Below are positions 31,104-40,157 of a stretch of 64,000 bases of DNA, piece after piece. Location of the stretch: the NCBI GenBank assembly GCA_020635795.1, contig JACJZD010000005.1:1-64000 (forward strand). The letters are read 5' to 3'. The notes below the pieces were generated by a model. It ran no database searches and was not told where the DNA came from. It was given only the letters and a program-made list of their open reading frames with translations. The position numbers and the translations under genes are program-made. The stretch comes from Flavobacteriales bacterium (GTDB taxonomy: Bacteria > Bacteroidota > Bacteroidia > Flavobacteriales_E > Vicingaceae). How positions within the stretch are numbered: position 1 is the stretch's first letter; each line of letters opens with the position of its first letter.

Positions 31104-33269
31104 ATGTCAAAACATAAAAAAAACTCGAATTCTGGAGGTTTCAAAGCCAATTTAATTCAACAAATTATCAGCATTTTTGATAAAAACCCTACCCAAACTT
31201 TTAACTACAAACAATTAAGCCAAGCTTTTGGTTTTAAAGATGTTGCTAACAAAAAATTAGTGAACATTATTTTAGAAGAACTCACTCATCAGGGAAAATT
31301 GAGAGAACTAAAAAGAGGTTCTTTCAAATTAAACTCCTCAAAATCATTACTAGAAGGTACGCTTGATATGACAAGTAGAGGTGCAGCATATTTAATTGTG
31401 CCCGATACTGAAGTAGATGTTTACATTGCTCCAAAAAACACTGGAAATGCCTTACATGGAGACAAAGTTAAAGTAAACGTATTTTACAGTAAAGCCAATA
31501 AAAAACCAGAGGGAGAAGTAATTGAAGTAGTTGAACGAGCCAAAACCGAGTTTGTTGGTATTGTAGAAAAATCGAAAAATTTTGCCTTTGTGGTAACTAG
31601 CGACCAACGCATGCCTGTTGATATTTTTATTGCCAACGATAAATTAAAAGGAGCCAAAAATGGCGAAAAAGTGGTGGCAAAAATTACCGAATGGCCAGCC
31701 GACAAAAAAAATCCGTTTGGTATAGTTACTCAAGTATTGGGTATGCCCGGCGAACACGATACGGAGATGCACGCCATTTTAGCCGAATATGGTTTGCCAT
31801 ACGAGTTTCCAGAAAAAGTGGAGCACGACGCAGCTAAATTGAACATTGAAATAGATGTTAAAGAAATAAAAAAACGTAGAGATTTTAGAGCAATTACAAC
31901 CTTTACCATCGATCCCGCTGACGCTAAAGATTTTGACGATGCATTATCCATAAAAAAATTAGAAAACGGCAACTGGGAAATTGGCGTTCACATTGCCGAT
32001 GTTTCTCATTATGTTCGACCTGGAACATTATTGGATGATGAAGCATTGAAAAGAGCAACATCGGTTTATTTGGTAGATAGGGTTGTACCCATGTTGCCAG
32101 AAGTACTATCGAACAATGCTTGTTCGTTACGGCCACAAGAAACCAAGTTGTGTTTTTCGGCAGTGTTTGAGTTGACCGAAAATGCAGAATTAAAAAACGA
32201 GTGGTTTGGTCGAACCGTGATTTTTTCTGACCGAAGATTTAGTTACGAAGAAGCCCAAGAACGAATTGAAACCAAAGAAGGCGATTTTGCAGAAGAAATT
32301 TTGCAAATGGATAAGTTGGCTAAAATATTACGAAAAGAACGCTTTAAAAAAGGAGCCATCGCTTTTGATAGAATTGAGGTAAAATTCAATTTAGATGAGC
32401 ACGGAAACCCTGTTGGGATATTTTTTAAAGAAAGCAAAGACTCCAACAAACTGATTGAAGAGTTTATGTTGCTTGCCAACAAAAGAGTGGCAGAATTTAT
32501 TGGTAAACCAACTGGTAAAAAAGAGTCAAAAACCTTTGTTTACCGTATTCACGACGAGCCTAACCAAGAGAAATTACTCACCTTATCTAATTTTGTAAAA
32601 ACCTTTGGGTATAAATTAGACATTAACCAAGCTGATGTTACCAAATCGCTTAACAGTTTATTGGCTGATGTACACGGAAAAGCAGAAGAAAACTTAATTG
32701 AACAATTGGCTATTCGTACCATGGCAAAAGCTACGTACTCTACCAATAATATTGGACATTATGGTTTATCGTTTCCATATTACTCACATTTTACATCGCC
32801 TATTCGTCGTTACCCCGATGTTATTGCTCACCGTTTGTTACAACACTATTTAGATGGTGGTGCTTCGGTTAACCAAGAAGAAGTAGAAGAGCAATGTAAG
32901 CACTCATCGAAAATGGAAATTTTAGCTTCTGAAGCTGAAAGGGCATCTATCAAATACAAACAAGTAGAATACTTGCAAGATAAAATTGGAGAAGAATACG
33001 ACGGATTTATTTCGGGTGTTAGCGAGTGGGGTATTTATGTAGAAATAATGAGTGGGATGTGCGAGGGCATGGTAAAACTTCGCGACATGGACGACGATTA
33101 TTACAGTTTCGACCCAGAAAATTACTGCGCAGTAGGACGCAAAAAAGGTAAGACTTACCGTATGGGCGACGAAGTTCGTATTATGGTAAAACGTGCCGAT
33201 TTAGTGCGTAAACAACTCGATTTTGTATTGGTTGATGTAGAAAGTTTTTGGGGTGGGATAAACAAATAA
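31104..33269 (+). CDS. rnr: ribonuclease R
   Basis: Processive 3'-5' exoribonuclease that degrades structured RNA and takes part in rRNA and mRNA quality control. 721 residues. Order: N-terminal winged-helix region (about 20-75), cold-shock domains (about 80-230), the RNB catalytic domain with FTIDPADAKDFDDALS (Asp cluster binding Mg), VHIADVSHYV, LDDEALKRATSVYL and YSHFTSPIRRYPD, and a C-terminal S1 domain (about 635-715, EYDGFISGVSEWGIYVEI). It lacks the long basic tail of E. coli RNase R. DUF2238 follows 7 bp later. Confidence 0.95.
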   Translation: MSKHKKNSNSGGFKANLIQQIISIFDKNPTQTFNYKQLSQAFGFKDVANKKLVNIILEELTHQGKLRELKRGSFKLNSSKSLLEGTLDMTSRGAAYLIVPDTEVDVYIAPKNTGNALHGDKVKVNVFYSKANKKPEGEVIEVVERAKTEFVGIVEKSKNFAFVVTSDQRMPVDIFIANDKLKGAKNGEKVVAKITEWPADKKNPFGIVTQVLGMPGEHDTEMHAILAEYGLPYEFPEKVEHDAAKLNIEIDVKEIKKRRDFRAITTFTIDPADAKDFDDALSIKKLENGNWEIGVHIADVSHYVRPGTLLDDEALKRATSVYLVDRVVPMLPEVLSNNACSLRPQETKLCFSAVFELTENAELKNEWFGRTVIFSDRRFSYEEAQERIETKEGDFAEEILQMDKLAKILRKERFKKGAIAFDRIEVKFNLDEHGNPVGIFFKESKDSNKLIEEFMLLANKRVAEFIGKPTGKKESKTFVYRIHDEPNQEKLLTLSNFVKTFGYKLDINQADVTKSLNSLLADVHGKAEENLIEQLAIRTMAKATYSTNNIGHYGLSFPYYSHFTSPIRRYPDVIAHRLLQHYLDGGASVNQEEVEEQCKHSSKMEILASEAERASIKYKQVEYLQDKIGEEYDGFISGVSEWGIYVEIMSGMCEGMVKLRDMDDDYYSFDPENYCAVGRKKGKTYRMGDEVRIMVKRADLVRKQLDFVLVDVESFWGGINK

Positions 33270-33276
33270 CTTAGAC

Positions 33277-33876
33277 ATGAATAAGGTTTATATTTTCATT
33301 ATCATTTTTGTATTGGTACTTACTGGAATCTTCACCAACGATAGATTAACATGGAGTTTGGAAATATTTCCTATTGTAATTGGAGGAGTAATACTAGTAT
33401 CAACATACAAGAAATTTCAACTGACCCAGTTAGCATATACCTTAATTTTCATTCACTGTTTAATTCTTATATATGGTGGTATGTATACTTACGCTAATAC
33501 TCCTCTAGGTAATTTTGTTAGAGATGTCTTAAGCTTAGATAGAAATCCATATGACAGACTCGGTCATTTTGCTCAAGGCTTTGTTCCTGCAATATTAATT
33601 AGAGAGTTATTTCTTAGAATTGGTAAATTTAACGTTGGAAAGTTATTTAATACTGCAATAATTTTATCATGTATGGGAATAAGTGCTGCATACGAACTTA
33701 TTGAGTGGTTTGCTGCATTAATTTTAAACGAAGGTGCTGAAGAATTTTTAGGAATGCAGGGTGACCAATGGGACACACAATGGGATATGTTTGTAGCTAC
33801 AGTTGGAGCAGTTGTTTCAATAACATTACTTTCAAAATATCACAACAGACAACTATTGTCTTATCAAACCCAATAA
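33277..33876 (+). CDS. DUF2238 (YjdF-type) membrane protein
   Basis: Integral membrane protein of 199 residues with about six hydrophobic helices. The family signature is YDRLGHFAQGFVPAILIREL and YELIEWFAALILNEGAEEFLG followed by GDQWDTQWDMF, with conserved acidic and His residues inside or near the membrane. E. coli YjdF belongs to this family; function is not established to my knowledge. It starts 7 bp after rnr and its 3' end overlaps the convergent unknown gene by 24 bp. Confidence 0.85.
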   Translation: MNKVYIFIIIFVLVLTGIFTNDRLTWSLEIFPIVIGGVILVSTYKKFQLTQLAYTLIFIHCLILIYGGMYTYANTPLGNFVRDVLSLDRNPYDRLGHFAQGFVPAILIRELFLRIGKFNVGKLFNTAIILSCMGISAAYELIEWFAALILNEGAEEFLGMQGDQWDTQWDMFVATVGAVVSITLLSKYHNRQLLSYQTQ

Positions 33877-35346
33877 GGTTGGGTAAAAATCTTGATTGGT
33901 TGCTTTTGATTTTATCCAAGCATAAAAAGCCATTGCCTGAATATTTTCGTGTTCATACGAAACAAACGTTAATTGGTTGGAAATTTCATTTTCTAAAACA
34001 TTGTTATTTCTTCCTTTAAGCACATACAGTTTAATTAATGCTAAATAGTTGAAAGCATTTTTATACACAGGGTTTTGTTTGAGAACTTCAAAATTTCGTT
34101 CAATAGATTTAATTCTTGCTTCAACTAAATCATCAAACTCTAGCTCAACAAATAAAATCAATTCCATTAAATTCTTTTTCAACACCCACTCTATACCCAT
34201 CGTTTTTTTATACCAATTATCACTATGAGATAATTCGTTTAACATTTTCAGCGAAATTTTATATTCCTTATTTAAAAACCTGTAAATACCGATGTTTACT
34301 GTAGTATTAAGCTGTTCTTGTATAGTTAATTTTTGCTTGGTTTTACTTAATTCAGTTAACTTCTCAAGGGCATTATCAAGCTGATTTAAAAAAATAAAAT
34401 TTGCTGCAGTTAAATGCACTGTTTTTCCATAAAATTGCTGCTGAAAAGAGCTTGAACATCTCTCTAAAGTAATGGATAACTGATTTAAGTAATTCAACGA
34501 TTGTTCAAACTTCTTGTTTCTGTAACTTGTATGAGCAATCATATACAAAAACTCAGCTTTTATCAAGTTGTTCTCATTTAGCTCTTTGGTTGAGAATACC
34601 CTATTGTAATTTTCAATTAAGTAAGGTTCAAAATCAAAAAAATCTTGTTTTGCAATAATACCTGCCCTAATTATTTTTAATAAGTTTAACACTACTCTTG
34701 GGCTTTTCAATACTGATTTATCAATACTTAACGAGTTTAAAGTGTTGTCGATTATCTGCTGAAAATTAATTTTTAACCCTTCTTTTTTTAACGTATTTAA
34801 GTCATTTCTTACAAAACTATTTGCAATTTGTAATTGTTCATCTTGTCTTAAAACTACTTGATTTTTTTGATATTTCAGCACAACATCGTTTAATGATACG
34901 TTAATATTTAAATGGGATTTTTCAATTTGTAAAAGATAAATCGAATTCAGTAAATCCGAATAATTATATTGACTAGCAAGTGTCTCAGCTATTAATAAAT
35001 ACTTCCAAGCTTGATTATTTAAACCCCTATCAAATAAATAATTTACCACCCCCAACATTCCATTTATATACGACGAAGGATTTGCTTCTGAGCTAGTAGA
35101 TTTTAATATAAAAAAATCTGCTAGGTGGTTAAATAACCTTTTTCGAATGGTATGATACGAATTCAAATTATTGGTTTGTAAAAGTTTAACCAATTCTCTT
35201 GGTTTTCTTTCCTTTTCTTCTTTAAGTATTGAAAACAACAACAAATCCTTACGCCCCTTTCTGTACTTATTTCTTTGAATGAAATAAACAAACTCTTTTT
35301 GTTGATTTTGATCCATTGATAATATTACTTCTTGAATAGAGTCCAT
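33853..35346 (-). CDS. helical repeat protein of unknown function
   Basis: A 497-residue soluble protein that I do not recognise. It has no signal peptide or membrane segment and is rich in Leu, Asn and Lys. The sequence looks like stacked helix pairs: YFIQRNKYRKGRKDLLLFSILKEE at the start, then repeating segments such as FDRGLNNQAWKYLLIAETLA, AHTSYRNKKFEQSLNYLNQLS and LDNALEKLTELSKTKQKL that resemble degenerate TPR units. A scaffold or regulatory role is only a guess. The ATG is at 35346, after a very AT-rich divergent gap; the 3' end overlaps the DUF2238 gene. Confidence 0.6.
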   Translation of the reverse strand: MDSIQEVILSMDQNQQKEFVYFIQRNKYRKGRKDLLLFSILKEEKERKPRELVKLLQTNNLNSYHTIRKRLFNHLADFFILKSTSSEANPSSYINGMLGVVNYLFDRGLNNQAWKYLLIAETLASQYNYSDLLNSIYLLQIEKSHLNINVSLNDVVLKYQKNQVVLRQDEQLQIANSFVRNDLNTLKKEGLKINFQQIIDNTLNSLSIDKSVLKSPRVVLNLLKIIRAGIIAKQDFFDFEPYLIENYNRVFSTKELNENNLIKAEFLYMIAHTSYRNKKFEQSLNYLNQLSITLERCSSSFQQQFYGKTVHLTAANFIFLNQLDNALEKLTELSKTKQKLTIQEQLNTTVNIGIYRFLNKEYKISLKMLNELSHSDNWYKKTMGIEWVLKKNLMELILFVELEFDDLVEARIKSIERNFEVLKQNPVYKNAFNYLALIKLYVLKGRNNNVLENEISNQLTFVSYEHENIQAMAFYAWIKSKATNQDFYPTLLGLIRQ

Positions 35347-35444
35347 TTTTATAAATACGTTTTTATATATTATATATACTATAAATAAAGATAATTATTA
35401 TACTAATATACATTTTTAAAAGTACGTATTTTAATTATTAAAGA

Positions 35445-35475
35445 TTTGATGTTTTTAAGTGTGCTTATAAATTTG
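35445..35475 (+). promoter_or_regulatory. promoter of the acyltransferase fusion (TTTG-N19-TAAATTTG)
   Basis: TTTG at 35445-35448 and TAAATTTG at 35468-35475 are separated by 19 bp, the same geometry as the tRNA-Gln promoter. It lies inside the longest possible reading frame and therefore argues for a start at the ATG at 35494. Confidence 0.6.
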
Positions 35476-35493
35476 ACCAAAAAATTATACGCC

Positions 35494-37041
35494 ATGAAAA
35501 AACTATTTAACAACATCAAAAAATTTAAAGGAGTAACTTCTTCAATAATTGGATTAGGAGGTTTTTGGTTAATTACTTCACTAATTTCAATAAACGTATT
35601 GGTACACACACAAGAAACACTTCATCTATCAATTAATGCAACAGTATTGATTGCCGAATTATTATTTGTCGGTATCCTTTTGGGTAGTTGGTGTTCTAAA
35701 TTAATTACAAAGAAAAGGTTGGAGATGGGTATTGTTAATTTTGCTGGAATTGGTTTAACCATTACGACCTTTTTATTAGGCTGTACTGACTTAACTACAA
35801 TTGAGTTTGTATTAATAGCATTGTTTACAGCTTTTCTGGGTGGTTTTTTTAGGTCGCCGTTAAGTGGATGGATAAAACAACGAACAACTATTAGTTACTT
35901 AAGAGAAACTTTGGGCTATACAAAAATTACTGCAATTGTTTTTATGCTGTGTGGAACAGTGTGTTTTTATTTTCTTCAAACCACTCACAATTCGTACTTT
36001 ATTTTTAGAACCGCATCATTGTTATTTGGAATAGCAACCCTTATTTCAATTATTAAAATGCCTATTGGTTGTCTTCGTTTTATACTTTGGGCATTGTCAA
36101 AAATAATTTATAGAACACGAATAACTGGAATAAAAAATATCCCATTAAAATCTGGTGCAATTATCGTTTCAAACCACGTTTCGATACTAGATGTTTTGTT
36201 ATTAACTGCTGCTGCTCCAAGAAATTTAAGGTTTGTTATGCACGACAAAGTATTTAATGCTCCAGTAATTGGTTGGGTATTTAAAAAATTGAATATGATT
36301 CCTATTAGTGGTGATTCTTCAAAAAAAGGGTTGTTAGATTTTAACGAGCGTTGTAAAAAAGAAGTTGAAAGTGGACACATTGTTTGTATTTTTCCTGAAG
36401 GTGAACTGAGTAGGAATGGACAACTCGCTGGATTTAAGAAAGGAATTGAACATTTAGCAAAAACAATAAATGCTCCAATAATACCAATGCACATGCACAA
36501 TTTAATTGGTACCCCACTAACCATTAAAACAGGAACAAATAAGAAATATGGATTTAACTTTAAAACATTACAAAAAAAGGTTTACATAACAATAGGAGAC
36601 CCTTTAAACAAGATTGAAAGTGCCTTTAAACTACGACAACTAATAAAAGAATTAGAGCTTATAAATGTGTCAAAAAGCATTGCTGAAAAAAGCTTAGCAG
36701 ATGCCATTTTTGAAATTAAAAAACCATTATTTAAAAACTGTAGCGAAATTGTAAAAAGCAACGATTTAACACTCAAAAACTTAATAATAAATACACCTAA
36801 TTATGAAGTGCGAGATTTAGTAGGAAATATAATTAAACTTACTGGTAGCAAAGCTAATAGTATTGGAAAACCCATTCCTGGTGTTATTATAAAAGCAGTA
36901 GACGAATTTGGAAAAGAATTAGATTGTTATGAGTCTGGAACACTATTTATTAAACACTGTTTTACCAATTTTAACAACTGGTATAAACTCAATTTAAAGG
37001 GTTATGTTGATGAATCCGGTTTTATTACTCTTACTCCATAA
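35494..37041 (+). CDS. shortened LplT-PlsC-acyl-ACP-synthetase-like fusion (phospholipid acyltransferase)
   Basis: A 515-residue protein with three parts. Residues 15-200 hold about five or six membrane helices and resemble only the C-terminal half of an MFS lysophospholipid flippase (LplT-like: FVGILLGSWCSKLITKKRLEMG). Residues 205-400 are a complete PlsC acyltransferase with H228-x4-D233 (NHVSILD), EGELS at 302-306 and PMHMHNL. The last 90 residues resemble only the end of an AMP-binding domain: IGKPIPGVIIKAVDEFGKEL, then YESGTLFIK, WYKLNLKGYVDESGF. Full-length relatives in other bacteria carry a whole MFS, PlsC and acyl-ACP synthetase. Only the acyltransferase is expected to be active here. 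Upstream possible starts overlap the promoter. Confidence 0.75.
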   Translation: MKKLFNNIKKFKGVTSSIIGLGGFWLITSLISINVLVHTQETLHLSINATVLIAELLFVGILLGSWCSKLITKKRLEMGIVNFAGIGLTITTFLLGCTDLTTIEFVLIALFTAFLGGFFRSPLSGWIKQRTTISYLRETLGYTKITAIVFMLCGTVCFYFLQTTHNSYFIFRTASLLFGIATLISIIKMPIGCLRFILWALSKIIYRTRITGIKNIPLKSGAIIVSNHVSILDVLLLTAAAPRNLRFVMHDKVFNAPVIGWVFKKLNMIPISGDSSKKGLLDFNERCKKEVESGHIVCIFPEGELSRNGQLAGFKKGIEHLAKTINAPIIPMHMHNLIGTPLTIKTGTNKKYGFNFKTLQKKVYITIGDPLNKIESAFKLRQLIKELELINVSKSIAEKSLADAIFEIKKPLFKNCSEIVKSNDLTLKNLIINTPNYEVRDLVGNIIKLTGSKANSIGKPIPGVIIKAVDEFGKELDCYESGTLFIKHCFTNFNNWYKLNLKGYVDESGFITLTP

Positions 37042-37052
37042 ACAATATCAGT

Positions 37053-38048
37053 TTAAGAAAGCTTCCCCGACAAAATTTTCATTTCCATCATTGGCGAAAT
37101 TTTCTCGTACAAAATGTGGTAAACCGCATCAACTATAGGCATGTTTACTTTGTATTTTTTGTTTATTTCGTAAATTCCTTTAGCTGCGTAATATCCTTCT
37201 GCAACCATGTTCATTTCTATTTGAGCCGATTTAACCGTGTAACCTCTACCTACCATGCTTCCAAAGTTTCTGTTTCTCGAAAACTGCGAGTAAGCTGTTA
37301 CCAGTAAATCGCCTAAATAAGCCGAAGTTTTTACATCGCGGTGTATTTCGTGTATAGCGCTTATAAAACGCTCTGTTTCACGAATAGAACTAGCAATTAA
37401 TACGGCTTGAAAATTATCGCCATAACCTAAACCATTACAAATACCACTTGCTACCGAGTAAATATTTTTTAAAATTGCCGAAAGTTCTGTTCCAAATAAA
37501 TCATCAGAAGTTGACGTGTTGATATACCTGCACGACATGGCATCAGCAACAAATTGTGCAATGTTTTGATCCTGACAAGCAATGGTTAAGTAAGATAAAC
37601 GTTCCATAGCAACCTCTTCGGCATGACAAGGACCAGCAATCATCCCTATTTTTTTGTAAGGAACATTAAATTTTAAATGGAAATATTCGGCAGGTATTTG
37701 ATTGTATTCAGGAACCACACCTTTTACAGCCGAAATAATTATTTTGTTTTCTATACCTTGAATATTTGCATCATCAAAAGCTTTTGCCAAAAATGCCGAA
37801 GGAACAGCCACAATAATAACATCAGAATCGTCAATGGTTTTTTGTAAGTTCGAACTCAAGTTCAACTTATCTATATTAAACTCAATTGATTGTATATAAT
37901 TTGGGTTGTGATGGTATTTTTTAATGTGGGCAATACAATCCTCATCTCTCATCCACCAATTAACCACATCAACGGTTTCGGTAAGTATTTTAACAATAGC
38001 TGTTGCCCAACTTCCTCCACCTAAAACGGCTATTTTTTTATTTTCCAT
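37053..38048 (-). CDS. gpsA: glycerol-3-phosphate dehydrogenase [NAD(P)+]
   Basis: Makes sn-glycerol 3-phosphate for phospholipid synthesis from dihydroxyacetone phosphate. 331 residues, normal. The Rossmann motif GGGSWATA is at residues 10-17; VPSAF and SAVKGV follow; the catalytic lysine lies in ELSAILKNIYSVASGI; the C-terminal half has GLGYGDNFQAVLI and RNRNFG. It is downstream of lysS and the GT39-like gene on the same strand, but has its own TATATTTG element 4 nt before its ATG, so it can be expressed from a leaderless transcript. It ends 12 bp from the convergent acyltransferase fusion, a functional neighbour in phospholipid metabolism. Confidence 0.95.
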   Translation of the reverse strand: MENKKIAVLGGGSWATAIVKILTETVDVVNWWMRDEDCIAHIKKYHHNPNYIQSIEFNIDKLNLSSNLQKTIDDSDVIIVAVPSAFLAKAFDDANIQGIENKIIISAVKGVVPEYNQIPAEYFHLKFNVPYKKIGMIAGPCHAEEVAMERLSYLTIACQDQNIAQFVADAMSCRYINTSTSDDLFGTELSAILKNIYSVASGICNGLGYGDNFQAVLIASSIRETERFISAIHEIHRDVKTSAYLGDLLVTAYSQFSRNRNFGSMVGRGYTVKSAQIEMNMVAEGYYAAKGIYEINKKYKVNMPIVDAVYHILYEKISPMMEMKILSGKLS

Positions 38049-38052
38049 AACA

Positions 38053-38060
38053 CAAATATA
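38053..38060 (-). promoter_or_regulatory. -7 promoter element TATATTTG of gpsA, leaderless
   Basis: TATATTTG followed by TGTT and then the gpsA ATG, in the 27 bp gap after the GT39-like gene. Confidence 0.5.
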
Positions 38061-38075
38061 AGTATTGTATCAAAT

Positions 38076-40148
38076 TTATTTAAAACCTATCAGGGTTATC
38101 TTAAAATCGTCAATTAAACATTCTTGTTTTTTTGGATTCCAAACATAAACCTTTAACAAGGAATTTGGTTTTATCTCTGCCTTTTTAATCGAATACTCAA
38201 TTGCCGTTTTTTTCCAATTTTCATCACTTGAAATAAAATTATTTAAGCCACCGCTGTTCCAAAAATAGGCATTACCATCAGTTTCTATCGAAACTACTAG
38301 TTGAGCCTCGGTAGAATCTTTAAACAAGTGATATGTTTCCGCTTTAATAATAAGACTTGAAGAATTATTAATTACAGTACCCACAACCAACTGAAAAGTA
38401 GCCGAATATTCATCAACTGCTTGAGCATTTTTATCGCCACGAGAGGCTGTGTTAACAATCTGTTCTTTTGGGTATGACCAATTTGGTATTTCCTCTTCAA
38501 AATGATTCGTTGTTTCTACAAGTACTTTGGCTACTTTTTTTAACTCAACAATTGAAATGTTTGGTTTTTCGTTGTGGTAAATCACAGTATTGTTTTCTTC
38601 ATCTAAATACGCTGCAAACAAAGGTAAATCATTAGTTGTCTTATTCGATAAATAAAGGGTATAAGGGTTTAAAACCAATATCTTTTTTACTGATGAACTC
38701 ATGATGTCTTCAGTAACCTCATCATAAGTAAAAAACTGAATATTTTTAGTGTTTTTAAATCCGCTATAATATTTGTTCTCTCTAGTTTGTACATCATTAC
38801 TGATTACAATACAATTACTTTCTTTGTTTATGATATTTTCAATAATCGCATTTCGTTGAACTTCATATCCCGTTTGATGATACGCAATAACATTTTGAAG
38901 TGGATAAATACCTAAAGAAATAAAGAACAGTATAGCAAAAATAATTTTCAGTTTTTTACTTTGGAAAGACATAAAACCAGCAACAATAAACAGCAAACAC
39001 AACGGGAAGTAATGGAACCAAAATAACTGCTCAAAAAAGATGAGTGACACTATTCCAGTTACCCCTAGCAAGATAATAACTAGACGAATGTTAATGGTTT
39101 TGTTGATGTAATGGTCAATTACAAAAGCTGCCGCAATACTCGTAATTGGATAAATAAACAAATAATGTCGAGGGTCGATACACATGGGAATGTATTCGGA
39201 GTAAGAAATACTCATAAAATTTGACGACAACACCAATAAAAATCCCACTACAGAAAAGAAATAAACTTCGTGGGTCAACATCCATACATCTTTCTGGTTT
39301 TTAGTAAACAAAACGGGTAAAATCAATACTATAGAAATAAACATTCCTGAATTAAGACACATTTCGTAAAACTCGTAGGCTATTCGTTTAATTACATAAA
39401 TAGCTGGCAATTCGTGATAACTGCATTCACTAAAATATCGGTTGTCAAGAATGGATTTAAAGCGAATAAATGCATCGCCAGTTAAAGCAAAAAGTAATAG
39501 GAAATAAAGCACAAACAAACCAATGGTAAAACCTATTGCATACAACCAAAAGGTTCGTTTTTTGGCAATAAAAAAATCAACTACAAACAAGTAGGCTAAA
39601 ACGGGTAAAATCAACACAATGGTTTCTTTAGCCAAAAAGCCAATCAGTAAGCTTAGCGCCAATAAAAAAGCATATTTTTTTGGTTGAGTTTCTTTTGCAA
39701 CAAACTTGAAATAATAAAGTGTTGCAACTACACTTAGAACAAAAAATGCCACAAAAATATCAGGCATTAACTTATCGGTGTAAAACAAAAACCAATTGCT
39801 TAGGGCAATTAAACTTAACCCCACAAACAAAATAAAATTTGAGTAACGTTTTAGTATTAAAAATACAATAAACAATATTCCAACGCCAATCCCCATTGCT
39901 GGTAATGCCGAAGCAAAATCATTTATCCCAAAAACTTTATACGAAAGAGCGGTTAAAAAAACGGTTGGCCAACGGTAAAAAAAATGGTCGTTGTATTGTA
40001 TAGTTCCTTGCAACACATCATGAGCCATTTCGGCGTAATGCATATCGTCCCAACCATAATGCCCCAAATAGCCAAAAACATGATTGACAATTATGACCAA
40101 CACAAATAAAGAAAGCATTACATACTGGTATAAACTTTCTTTTTTCAT
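38076..40148 (-). CDS. GT39/ArnT-like integral membrane glycosyltransferase
   Basis: GT-C-type membrane glycosyltransferase, 690 residues. The first periplasmic loop carries the acidic pair in YGWDDMHYAEMAHDVLQG, the catalytic aspartate region of this fold; about eleven to twelve hydrophobic helices occupy residues 10-440, and a soluble C-terminal domain (about 450-690) looks like a beta-sandwich (FQLVVGTVINNSSSLIIKAET). Such enzymes transfer a sugar from a polyprenyl-phosphate donor to lipid or protein; acceptor unknown. It follows lysS by 9 bp and precedes gpsA by 27 bp on the same strand. Confidence 0.8.
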   Translation of the reverse strand: MKKESLYQYVMLSLFVLVIIVNHVFGYLGHYGWDDMHYAEMAHDVLQGTIQYNDHFFYRWPTVFLTALSYKVFGINDFASALPAMGIGVGILFIVFLILKRYSNFILFVGLSLIALSNWFLFYTDKLMPDIFVAFFVLSVVATLYYFKFVAKETQPKKYAFLLALSLLIGFLAKETIVLILPVLAYLFVVDFFIAKKRTFWLYAIGFTIGLFVLYFLLLFALTGDAFIRFKSILDNRYFSECSYHELPAIYVIKRIAYEFYEMCLNSGMFISIVLILPVLFTKNQKDVWMLTHEVYFFSVVGFLLVLSSNFMSISYSEYIPMCIDPRHYLFIYPITSIAAAFVIDHYINKTINIRLVIILLGVTGIVSLIFFEQLFWFHYFPLCLLFIVAGFMSFQSKKLKIIFAILFFISLGIYPLQNVIAYHQTGYEVQRNAIIENIINKESNCIVISNDVQTRENKYYSGFKNTKNIQFFTYDEVTEDIMSSSVKKILVLNPYTLYLSNKTTNDLPLFAAYLDEENNTVIYHNEKPNISIVELKKVAKVLVETTNHFEEEIPNWSYPKEQIVNTASRGDKNAQAVDEYSATFQLVVGTVINNSSSLIIKAETYHLFKDSTEAQLVVSIETDGNAYFWNSGGLNNFISSDENWKKTAIEYSIKKAEIKPNSLLKVYVWNPKKQECLIDDFKITLIGFK

Positions 40149-40157
40149 GTTTTTGAT

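Noticed and set aside
36108..36524. 138-codon minus-strand open frame inside the acyltransferase fusion
   Set aside because: Antisense to the PlsC domain, whose conserved motifs prove the plus-strand frame.
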